From the NCBI GenBank assembly GCA_002943765.1, contig PQWQ01000003.1, forward strand, positions 1,860,001-1,924,000: DNA of 64,000 bases, given 5' to 3'. This DNA comes from Psoroptes ovis (lineage: Eukaryota; Arthropoda; Arachnida; Sarcoptiformes; Psoroptidae). A program made the translations under genes and the position numbers. The notes beneath the pieces are model-generated. The model did not search any database and was not told the origin of the DNA. It saw only the letters and a program-made list of their open reading frames with translations. Below are positions 54,701 to 64,000 of the stretch, in pieces. Numbering within the stretch: the first letter of the stretch is position 1; each line of letters opens with the position of its first letter.

Positions 54701-57700
54701 AAATGTAATGAAATAATTTGTTATTTATATTTTCAGATGCTTACGATCAACGAATATATCGGCAAATAAATGAATGTATGTTCATATATTTTATGTGATC
54801 ATGTTCGAATGATAACAAGTCTCACAACTCATAGGGAGAGAGTAATGATTTTCCATTACGAAAAAAAAATAGATGAAATGAAAATGGTTAATGATGTGAT
54901 TATCATCACACATCATCGACATCGCTACATCACCAACATCAAGCATTGAACAGTGAACATACGATGAAATACGCACCACCATGATACACATATTACACAT
55001 TCAAACATATATAAAATTACAATATAAATTACGCACATACAAAATATGAAATCGATTATGAATTTTTTCGACATTTCTCTTCATTCATTCATTTCGTTGA
55101 AAACGATTCTCCCATTGTTTCGGTTATTATTTGTGATTTTGCTTTTCTTTTCACCATTATTTTGTGTGCATGTATGTGATATATGTGTGAGTGTATTTAA
55201 AAATTGAATACAAAAGATTTTTATTCAATTCATTCGTTTAATGTTCACTATTCAGTTTTAATTCAATTCAATGCGTACATAGACATGCATGCAGACACAT
55301 AGACCCACACACACACAATTCAATTTCTATTAAAAATCATTGACACGAATCAAAAAAAAAAAAAAAAAAAAAAAAAATCATCATAATCAATGATTAAACA
55401 GACCACAATAGGTTTTTTTTTCATTTTTTGGTCGTTTGTAGTCTATTGTTATTGCTATATTTTTCATTTAATTTTAGTTTTATTTTTTGAATTTCGTTGA
55501 AAAAAAAAACATAATTCAATTCAATACCATTTTCTATTGGATTTATTCATATTTTTTTATGGGCATTGTCTCCGATAAATATATGATCAAGCTGGATCAA
55601 TTGAACATTTCGGAACATTTGAAAATCAATAGTCAATCAAAAATCAATGAATTTTCAAATTTTCTACGCAAAAAACAGATTATTGTTATTGATCAATGAT
55701 TGTAAATTGATTTCATTATTGTTGAAATGTTGTTACATTTAAGTTAATTTTTTTAATCTTTGATTAAATGAAAATAATCATTCTATTAATTGAACAATGA
55801 TGAGAGAAATGACAAGCTTTCAATCATTTTTCTCATTTCAATCATCCAAAGATTTTCTGATTATCAATTGGTGGTCATTATCACCATCATTACCAACACT
55901 AACACACACACACATATTAAATATGAGTATTGATTAATTATAATAATCGATCAACAGAATCAAATAAAAGAAATCAATGAATTTAAATTAATCTGTGTTT
56001 AATTAAAATTAATTAAAATCGAAATTATAATTACAATTTCCACATCGAAATATATTGATTCAAATTGATTTTAATACGCTTGAACAGAATTAGAATTAAA
56101 ATACAGATACAAAATACAATTGTATGAATAAATAGTTACAATTATATTTCAACACATTTATTATAGCATGAAATAATAATATTAATAATTTTGAAAGTAT
56201 TATCACAATCAGCAACAATTCAAGCAACGTTAACTGTGTATGAAACACCCAAACTGAACATAAACAAACATTGAACTCAAATCGCCAAAACAAATGAAGA
56301 AAAAAATCCAATAATGATCATGATAATAATCGTAATAACAAGTAATAAATCAATCAACCATTACAAATAATAATAATAATAATATTGTTGGTTAATGGTT
56401 CATATCATTCATTCAATGATAATAATAATAATAATAACAATTGTCAAATCGATTTACTTTTGAAAATGAATATTTTCACATACATTTTCATTCATTCATT
56501 GATTTATTTATTCATATGTTGAATAATGAAACATATTCAAGTGTTGTTGTTGTTGTTTGCTTGCTTGCTTGAAATTTTTTAAATAAAAATCATTTCAAAT
56601 AATTTCAAATTGAAATCATTTGAAAATGTCAAAGTACCAAAAATTGGTTCCTATTATCATTATTATCATAATCGTTGGACATTATTTTCAATCACATTCA
56701 TTATTATTATTATTACGATCATAATGATCATTATTATCATCATTATCAAAGCATTTCAACAGCAACATTAACAACAGAGACAACATAAGACACGCACAAT
56801 GACAAATAATGAACAATTTTCAACGATTTCAACCGAAGAAAACGGAATGAAACCAAAGAAAAATTGATTTGAAACACAATAGAATGAATCAATGAATGGT
56901 ATAGACACACACATACATTGAATGAACCAAGAAAACGATTTGAAATACCGCGAACAATCATGCTCTGAGACAGCGATCAAGTTTATATCTTTGTATTTAC
57001 ATCAAAAAGGGTAATCAGATCAAATGAGTTTCAATCATGGTGTGTTTACCCTTAATTTAGGATTGTTACTGTTGTTGTTGACGTTTTGGTGTATATCACA
57101 TTTCAAAAAGGTTTTTGAAAAGGTTCCAAAATGCTCCAAAAAAGCTATAAATTACGGTATTTTTCTGTTCTCTTCCTCAAATACACAATTACGACGAGTA
57201 TTGCTTGTATTTTGGTACTCAATTTTGAATTTATAAATTCAAAACCTTTTGTGTACAAACCTTTTCGTATTCATTTCTTAACTAAACCATCAACCATTAA
57301 GATCAAATCAAATGTTTCCCATGACCATCATGTAAATAATAATCATAATAATAATGGTGAACAAATGACGGCTGAACAAAAACAACAATTCATGGTTGAA
57401 TTGTTAATAATCATCATCTACGACAGCAACAGCAGCAAAAGACAGAAAAAATGAAAATAAAATCAAAATTAACCAACGAAATGTGACCAGTAGAAACCAA
57501 GCGGCCATTATTATTCATTCGTAACCGAAAAGACGTTTCAATATTTTGAACTGAAAAACAACCTCGATTCATTCATTTCATACCGGTACACACATTTCGG
57601 TATGTCACTGATTGAAATTGAATGATAATAATTTAAATATTTTATTTATTTATAAAATTCGGTCGATTATTGAATCAAAGCAGTAAAAATAAAAATGAAC

Positions 57701-60700
57701 TTTTTTTCAAAATAAAATTTCATCAAATTGTAACACCAGTTTTTTTCTAAATGTAAATCAAACAAGATAATTTGAACAAATAATAAAATGTAATAAGATC
57801 AAATTTACTTTTTTCGGTTCATTCATTGTATTCACATTGTATCAACATGTAATGTACACAGACAATCAAACCAATGACAACTCGTACAAACACACCTGCC
57901 AATAATGATTATTTGTCGATCATTTTCGGGTTTTTCAATGCTTTTTTTTCCAATTCAACTCAATTCAAAAGTTCAAAATGACATTATTTTTCAATGTTTA
58001 TTTTTGGTTGGATTTGAATTTTTTTTCTAAATTATTAATCAAAGTAATTCATACGCACTGAAACATACGCAAATACGCAGCTCCAGTACCGGAGCTCAGT
58101 ATGAACGTAATAACATTATTATTACAATTACTCTTATACTTATTTTATTCCCAATTCATTCAATCAACTTGGAAAATCTAAATTGGAAAAAATTTGAGCC
58201 TAGAAAAAAAATGAAATGAGATGAAATTTACACACACACACACCAACTTAATCCATGTGATTAAATGTAAATTTCACCAAAAAAAAAAAACTCACTAATC
58301 TCTTATTGAAATGGTGAAACAGAAATAATATGAAGCGAAATTATTATTTCGATCATCGAGAACAAATAATGGGAAAATATTTTAAATGAAAAAAACATAT
58401 ATGAAATCCATTCAAATCTTCTTAATCATTCAATTGAGAAAAATTGAAAGAAAAGAAAAGAAAATTGAGATTGAAAAATAAATGATTGGATTCATTTAAG
58501 GGGTTTAACCGATGGCAAAAATGGTGCAAAATCACCTTTCACACATCATCGAATCGTTTTTTGAAAATGTTTGTCAGCTGATTTGTATTTGTCAAAGTAA
58601 TTTATTTATTCAATTTTTTTATGAGTAAATAAATATACAGAGAAATATAAATACAAAAAATACAAATCACAAATGATTTCCATTTCTCTTGTCAAAAACC
58701 ATTATCAATGATTGTTTAATCGGTATGGCTGTTTGATGTTGTGTATTTGATCCATAGATTATAATTTTTTCATTCATATTTATTTGAACAAATATTTATT
58801 CTATTTTTCAATATTTCAATATGTCAACATTTTACTTTACCTTCATACTTTTTCATACACAAAAAATTTTACAATTTTCTATTTGATTGCCTTTGGTTTT
58901 GTGATCGATTAATAAATAAATAAATCAGCCATCTATTCAGCAAAAATATATGCAGATTGATAGATAATCCTCGAAAATGAATCAAACTTTCAAGATTTTC
59001 ATTATTTCAATTTTTTCCTATTCAAACACACATAATATCATCATTACAATCGTAATTATCGTCATTATTATTAATATCATCGTTAACCTAACCTAACTAA
59101 ACCAAGCCAAACCAAACCATACAACCAGACATCGATTAATATGCACACACAGAGGCAAACATTCCTAATTCAAACACAGCAGATTACACAGCAGCAAATA
59201 CACACAGATACAAAATATTCAAAACATTCAGACACTCGACAAAAAGGATTAAAAACATTTTTTTACTTTCCTCGTGGAAAATAATTCATATTTCACATTT
59301 CACATAATTAACACCATAGAAATGAATTATTTTCGCTTAAACATTATTAATATTCGTATTATATTCTCTCTCTTAGGCTAATTTGAATCATAAATTCTTC
59401 GAAGAAAAATATTCAAATAAAACATTCAAATCATTTTAATAATAATTATACAGGCAATTATTATCAATTTTCGGTTGTTTACGAAGAAAAAATTTATGCA
59501 TTTTTAAATACATTTTAGATACATTCACGACATTTACGACACACAGACACGATCTCATCATAATCACATGAATTATATTATTCATATTAGCAAAACAATC
59601 ATTTCACACATACAGGCAAATACTTGAAAGGATTATTATTTTCTTGTGTTCTATTCTTTACTACTCTTTGCCACTCTTTAGTGCAAAAAAATTTTGATCG
59701 ATTGATTGATTGCCATTGTTGTGCTTCAGAGGATTTTTGCATTTCTCTCGTTTCGTATTATGCACGTATGGCAGACAATTGTGGTTCAAAAGTTGTTCAA
59801 AACAGAAAAAAAAATTTCAACAATTCAAAGGATTATACTGCATTGAAAATGTTGAAAAAGAATACATTTCATTTTGTATCATTTTTGGTTATGATTTTGT
59901 TGTAGCAATTTATGCACCATGAAATTCATTTTTACTCCTCTTCTCTTCACTTAAAATAGCTCAATACAATGATAAATAATAATATCTCTATTCACAATTA
60001 ATCAATGAAAGAATGACAGAAACAAACAGGGAAAAATTTCATTTTTTCAACTCTTTGAGTACGAAATAATGCAAAATCAATTTAAAAGCAATTAAATAAA
60101 TAAATAAATACATTTTTAAATAATGCAACACGCGAAATTTTTTTTTTAAATTTTCATAATTCATTGTAACACGTGTGATAAATTTTCACGTGTATTATTT
60201 ATTATCATCATCATTTTCTAGTAGCAACATTAGAAACAAATTGCTCTGACAAGGTTGAAAATCCGATTTGCTCGGATAATATGCGAATATTTTTTGCTAA
60301 ATATTCGCGTAATATCCATCACCATCACCCTTATCATCATCGTTGCACAATTCATCATTGATTTATAATTGAATGCAAAACAAGCGAATCATGCATCATC
60401 AGAATATGAAACATTCATGTGAGAGTCATCATACAATTTGACAAAATACTAAACACTGAGCATACACACTCATACATCACTAACATTTATCAATTCGATC
60501 CTCTTATTATCGTACATTGATCTTCATTTAAAACAATTTTTTTTGTGCTTTTGCTCTCAATACTCTCCGATGGTTAATCAGATTTTGATTTGAGATTCAA
60601 TTCATTCAAATCGATTCGAAATTATTTCAATGCTATTCACCATTAAATATTTAAATTCAAATACACAAAGTTTTATTTTGTTGAAACAATTTTTATTCCC

Positions 60701-62201
60701 GTTTAAAGTTGCAATCAAACACACACACACACACACACATTTGATTCTAGGAATTTTCACCATTCCATCTCTTCACATGTATCTCGCGCTCTACCCTCAA
60801 AATAATATTCTCGGTCCTTATTCGCTTATGATGTGTGTGTGCGTGCAAGTTCATATGATAAGTGCATACAAACATATAAAATTTGGATCACTACAACAAT
60901 CAATGATAATGAGAAGTATGTATGACACGAGTTTGTCATTAAATTTTTTTAGTTATTTTGGGCAAATTTAAATTAATATTTCTATCTACATACATTCAGT
61001 AATATCTCCTACTATTGACATTGATTGTGGATTTTCGCTGGGTTTTCGCCGCTTTGTTCCACACTGTGATTCGCTATTGAACTTTACCAACACAAACAAC
61101 ATCAAAAACACACAAAATGAATGAAATAAAAATGAAACACATCCTGTATGCTATGAATTTTAGCATTTTGTAGCCCAAATGATAAATAAATATTCAGCCA
61201 GAATAACCATTTGAATTAAATTAATGAACACTGAAAATGGGCCGATAATGGCAACAACAACAACCGAGAAATAGAAAAAAAAAATTCACGGATAAAATTA
61301 TAAGAATCAATCAAATTGAAACACGTGACAGCACACACGCAAACACAATACACGCTGGCCATGTGAACACATGCACATGCATTAATTATTCCATATATTC
61401 ATTCTTCGTTTTATTTAAACATAAAAATCATTCATACATATTAAAATCAAAATCAAATATTTGAAACGGAAAGAATTTTCCTATTCGGGCTGCAGCTCTT
61501 CTTCACTGAAAACACGTGCTGCATCAATAACAAACTGGGAAATAAAAACTGAGAACAGAAACGATTTTGATTGAGCTTGTCGTCATCAATTTACTGGATT
61601 TTTGTAATGAATGGGAGGATTAGGAATGTGAACTCGAAAAATTGATGATAAAACTATCAATTTTTTTTTGATTAAATTGATTTCAAAGCAAATTTATTTT
61701 GCCACGTGTTTAACCTTCTTCACCTCCTTTGATAAGAAGCAACTGTCATTTACAGGGCGATTTCAGTCTCAAAAGTATCAAAATTCTTGTTGAATTTTAC
61801 AGATAAAAAAATGAAAATTATCATTTTCACAAATGTTATTGACATTTTCATTGAATTTTTTTTTTCATTTTTCAATACACGTGCATCATTTATACTTATT
61901 TTTAAATTTGGCGCTCACATACACACACACGTACATGCACCCGCTAACACGTGCAAACATTCATCATTATCATTGAGTATATTAATTGTAATGATAATAA
62001 TAATAATAATAACAATTATTTCAATTTATTTTCAAATTATCATTAATATTTTGTGGTAAAATTGACCATGGATTAGAGATTTATGTATTTTTTCTCTCTT
62101 TTACTCATGATGAATTGTAATTATTTGATATTTTCTTTTGAAATATTTACAAATCTTAAATCTTAACTAAAAAAACATACCGGATGCCTGGCGGGATACA
62201 T
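37735..62201 (-). CDS. gro: Groucho/TLE transcriptional co-repressor (gro-B, canonical copy)
   Basis: Fourteen exons: 62201-62181, 50568-50468, 49501-49438, 49309-49265, 48351-48289, 44126-44052, 43981-43672, 43594-43572, 40190-39651, 39429-39109, 38717-38616, 38531-38191, 38124-37944, 37842-37735. They join in phase to 764 codons plus TGA. This nuclear co-repressor is recruited by WRPW and eh1 peptides (Hairy, Engrailed types). Seen: MYPARHP start; Q tetramerisation domain to about 123 (FTITESCDRIKEEFNFLQ, VERAKQLSMTEL); Ala/Pro-rich GP region; CcN at about 235-290 with KKRK and GEKSDQELVVDVANE (nuclear import and kinase sites in fly and human); Ser/Pro SP region (KDMEKSTTPIP); WD40 from about 430 (GGKPAYSFHV, DNYIRSCKLLPD, LWTGGLDNTVRHWDLREGRQL, SGDKKATVYEVMY). 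The WD40 half is very close to fly and human Groucho. First intron 11.6 kb. Confidence 0.95.
40191..43571 (-). other. gro-B intron between microexon and CcN exon
   Basis: A 3.4-kb intron with no nested gene seen. It contains ATT/AAT arrays and an ATC array at 42851-42876. Confidence 0.55.
43572..43594 (-). CDS. 23-nt microexon of gro-B
   Basis: Bounded by a T-rich tract ending TTCTTCACAG and by GTATG. It joins AGT-G from exon 43981-43672 in phase and gives V-H-S-S-D-D-R-Q before RNSISPNERE. A closer ATAG acceptor inside it would break the frame. Confidence 0.8.
45164..45188. repeat. Poly-A tract (25 bases)
   Basis: Homopolymer run in a gro-B intron. No retroposed gene body is recognisable before it. 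Confidence 0.9.
46183..46569. mobile_element. piggyBac-like miniature element (non-autonomous)
   Basis: Left end CACGTTGACTGCC and right end GGCGGTCAACGTG are inverted repeats, 12 of 13 bases matching. CTAA flanks both sides (46179-46182 and 46570-46573), a 4-bp duplication resembling the TTAA target of piggyBac elements, whose ends often start CACGTT. The element has no coding frame. It holds a perfect 14-bp palindrome (46495-46508) and a 17-bp direct repeat (46501-46517 and 46544-46560). Superfamily is inferred from termini and target only. Confidence 0.7.
46495..46560. repeat. Palindrome plus 17-bp direct repeat inside the miniature element
   Basis: GGTCACCGGTGACC is its own reverse complement. 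CGGTGACCCCCATGGCG occurs twice, 43 bases apart. This GC-rich cluster near the right end contrasts sharply with the AT-rich intron. Confidence 0.9.
48352..50467 (-). other. gro-B introns between the Q-domain exons
   Basis: Introns of 913 and about 966 bases flank the small exons at 49309-49265 and 49501-49438. They contain a coding-looking but random CAA/CAG run near 48800-48838 and dense AAT/ATC arrays at 49740-50050. No other gene is seen. Confidence 0.55.
51761..51789. repeat. (GAT)n microsatellite
   Basis: About nine GAT units in the gro-B first intron. Similar GAT/ATC arrays recur through the window (for example 42851-42876 and 45700-45722). Confidence 0.9.
52970..52989. repeat. (CA)n microsatellite
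   Basis: CA run in the gro-B first intron; another at 60719-60739. Confidence 0.9.
55352..55377. repeat. Poly-A tract (26 bases)
   Basis: Homopolymer in the gro-B first intron, without a recognisable retroposed body. Confidence 0.9.
62181..62201 (-). CDS. gro: gro-B exon 1, coding MYPARHP
   Basis: Seven codons starting AAAAATG and ending before a GTATGT donor. Human TLE starts MYPQGRHP and fly Groucho starts MYPSPVRHP, and the first intron follows in phase 0 here, matching exon 2 (50568, GPPPQPGQPFKF). The seven-residue match, the donor and the phase together make this convincing despite its size. Confidence 0.85.
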
Positions 62202-64000
62202 TTTTGCCGTCGTTGTTGATGGTATGGTTGTTGTTGGTGGTGTCGTTTTGTTTGATAGTTTTTTGCCAATTATTTTTGATTTTCGATTCGTTTTCGTGAT
62301 TGTTGATTTGATTCGATGATTATTTGATTTTGATTGTAATTATCAATTTTTATATTTAATAATTGTATCAATCTCTTTCTCTTTCAATTATCAATGATAT
62401 TCAATTGCAACTACTGATGCTGCTGCTGTTGATGGTGAGCGAAAAATTGTAAAAAAAATGAACTAGAAATGATAACAATTTATAAAAATTGATTATGATA
62501 ATTATTTATTTATCGCTAATTATTATGATGATTATCGTTTGAATAATTATTTCTTTTGAATGGATTTATTAATATTTTAATTTTTAAATTTCTTCTTTAT
62601 ATTTTTTATAAATTTTCAAAAAATTGAATTTCAAACATTTGAAAACACACATTTGAATAATTTATAAATTGAATAATTACGATTTTTTCTCATAAGGATT
62701 AATTTCAATCAAATTGAAATGAAATAAAATGGATAAATAGTTGAATAAATGAATGAATGATGATGGAATTTATTTCTCTTTCATTTTTTTGTTTCACTGA
62801 TTCAAAATGAAAATTTAATATTCACTGCTTTATTTTGATTTCATTAAATCAAATTTGATGATTAGATTTTTCGTTTATTGATTTGGTGATTACTATTTAT
62901 CAAATTATTATTCGAAATGAATCAAGATTCAAAAAATTGATCACTTGTATCTGGGATTGTTGCCCCTATGTTTTAAATTTGAAACAATTTCGATTCGAAT
63001 CAATAGAAATCATTGATTATCAATTGATTTGATGATTGGTGGGCAAATTAAAATTAATTATCAATCACCGATGGAAATTAAATAAAATGAGATCAATTAA
63101 CAATTATTCAACTGATATATTTCAGCATTTGAGACCACATTGTTTAATAATTTGAAACAATTTTATAATTTTGATTTTTCAAAAACAAAAAAAACAAAAA
63201 TGGACGATAATCACACAAAAAACGAAAAATTTGTAAACAACGTTGGTTAGAAACATTATACGAGAGTAGTAATGAACGTGAAAAATTAGAAATTTTTTGC
63301 AAATATCTTATTCTTCTTGATCAAAAGGCATTCATTGATTCATTTGCTTTTCAAATGTGTTTGCGTATGTTTACCACATGAAAACTAATCGTAAATCAAC
63401 CAACCGACGAATTTTCTTCGATTTTTTTTCTATTTTCAAAAAAAAGCACATAAAAGCTACGATAATAATGATGATAATAAAACGAAAAAATAAATAAATA
63501 ATTGAAAATGAACGAAATACTTTGAAAATTGGGAAAAAAATTACATACAAAATGCATGCACATTCACATACAACAAATACAAGCACATACAAAGTGAGCG
63601 TAAACAAATGAACCAGAAATTTTTTTCCTCCGTAACTATTTCTATGCTTTTTTTCCACTGTTCTCTTTTTCAGTGAGGAAGAGTTGTTTTTCCTTCTATC
63701 TTTCGCGAGTGCCACTGCCATTTGCAGTGCAAAAAATGGCAGCGGCATGAAAAACAGTTGCTCAATTTATGATGAGGAGCAAAACGATTTTTTCCTTGTC
63801 ACTGAGAAGAAGAAAATGATAGCGGCAAACAAATAGGTAGGTGGGAATAAAATTTTTGTTTTTTTTTGAATTTTTAGATTTTGCGCCCTTTTTTCTTTGT
63901 TTTTCAAGAATTTTTTTTCAATTTTTTTTCTCGTTGAAAAATAATATTCTTAAACGTTTAACCGAAATAAGTAAATTCCGGAAGTTTTCGGTTCTATATT
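62202..64000. other. Upstream flank of gro-B
   Basis: This should hold the gro-B 5' UTR and promoter. 62202-62450 is rich in GTT/GTC and CTG repeats and may be transcribed leader. No TATA box stands out. A 14-bp inverted repeat lies at 63710-63747. An open frame of 125 codons on the minus strand (63748-63371) has no family resemblance. Confidence 0.45.
63710..63747. repeat. Inverted repeat with 14-base arms
   Basis: Arms 63710-63723 and 63734-63747 (TGCCACTGCCATTT against AAATGGCAGCGGCA, one mismatch) around a 10-base loop. It is unusually GC-rich for this region. Confidence 0.75.

Larger units (their letters stand above)
50569..62180 (-). other. gro-B first intron, 11.6 kb
   Basis: By far the largest intron in the window. 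I see no nested gene. It contains GAT, CA and AAT arrays, a 26-base poly-A, a pyrimidine-rich less repetitive stretch at 54060-54240, and several short open frames without family resemblance. First introns of developmental regulators often hold enhancers, but nothing in the sequence alone locates one. Confidence 0.6.

Noticed and set aside
57024..57236. 70-codon plus-strand frame starting with ATG and a Leu-rich stretch
   Set aside because: Low complexity in part, no recognised family, and a competing overlapping frame; chance expectation in 64 kb.
59088..59105. CCTAA-like units resembling the arthropod telomere repeat
   Set aside because: Only two units followed by unrelated sequence; not a telomeric array.
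59624..59905. Short plus-strand frame with a secretory-looking N-terminus and several Cys
   Set aside because: It begins with TTG, has no ATG, no family resemblance and lies in a large intron; likely chance.
63371..63748. 125-codon minus-strand frame with hydrophobic stretches
   Set aside because: Dominated by Ile/Phe/Lys typical of AT-rich DNA, starts within an inverted repeat, no family match.
1..64000. tRNA, rRNA, known microRNA or CRISPR-like arrays
   Set aside because: I looked for B-box-like GTTCRANNC contexts, common conserved microRNA seeds and spaced direct repeats and found none I can support by eye.

Overview
The window is AT-rich eukaryotic nuclear DNA with spliced genes. Introns have GT..AG borders and many are only 50-100 bases long. 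Arrays of GAT/ATC, AAT, TG and poly-A are everywhere. The protein families (groucho co-repressor, CERT ceramide transporter, a Dicer-partner-like dsRNA-binding protein, Ty3/gypsy and BEL-like retroelements) and the protein similarity point to an arthropod. A mite is my best guess, but that is inference, not something the sequence proves.

Layout from left to right. 1-6860: no gene recognised. 6861-10300 (minus): a six-exon ceramide transfer protein gene with PH domain, FFAT motif and START domain, complete by my splice model (754 aa). 11325-17397 (minus): a divergent groucho/TLE paralog, here 'gro-A', in 14 recognisable coding exons but with no identifiable first exon. 22196-24590 (minus): a young, internally deleted Ty3/gypsy element with two apparently identical 263-bp LTRs and a 4-bp target duplication. 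28489-29517 (plus): an intronless gene for a 342-aa protein with two clear and one possible dsRNA-binding domains. 34469-35290 (minus): a decayed BEL/Pao-like gag fragment. 37735-62201 (minus): a second, canonical groucho/TLE gene, here 'gro-B', with 14 exons that sum to an uninterrupted 764-aa frame. Its tiny first exon (MYPARHP) lies 11.6 kb from exon 2. A 387-bp GC-rich, piggyBac-like miniature element (46183-46569) sits in a gro-B intron.

The most notable biology is the pair of co-oriented groucho genes. gro-B keeps the whole Groucho plan: Q domain, GP, CcN with basic stretch and acidic SDQELVVD block, SP, WD40. gro-A keeps the Q and WD40 domains, but its central linker is rebuilt with poly-Gln, poly-Ala and Ser-rich tracts and has no recognisable CcN motif. 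It also carries extra microexons. This looks like an old tandem duplication in which one copy diverged. All exon borders were worked out by eye from splice signals, reading phase and family similarity; no transcript data were available.
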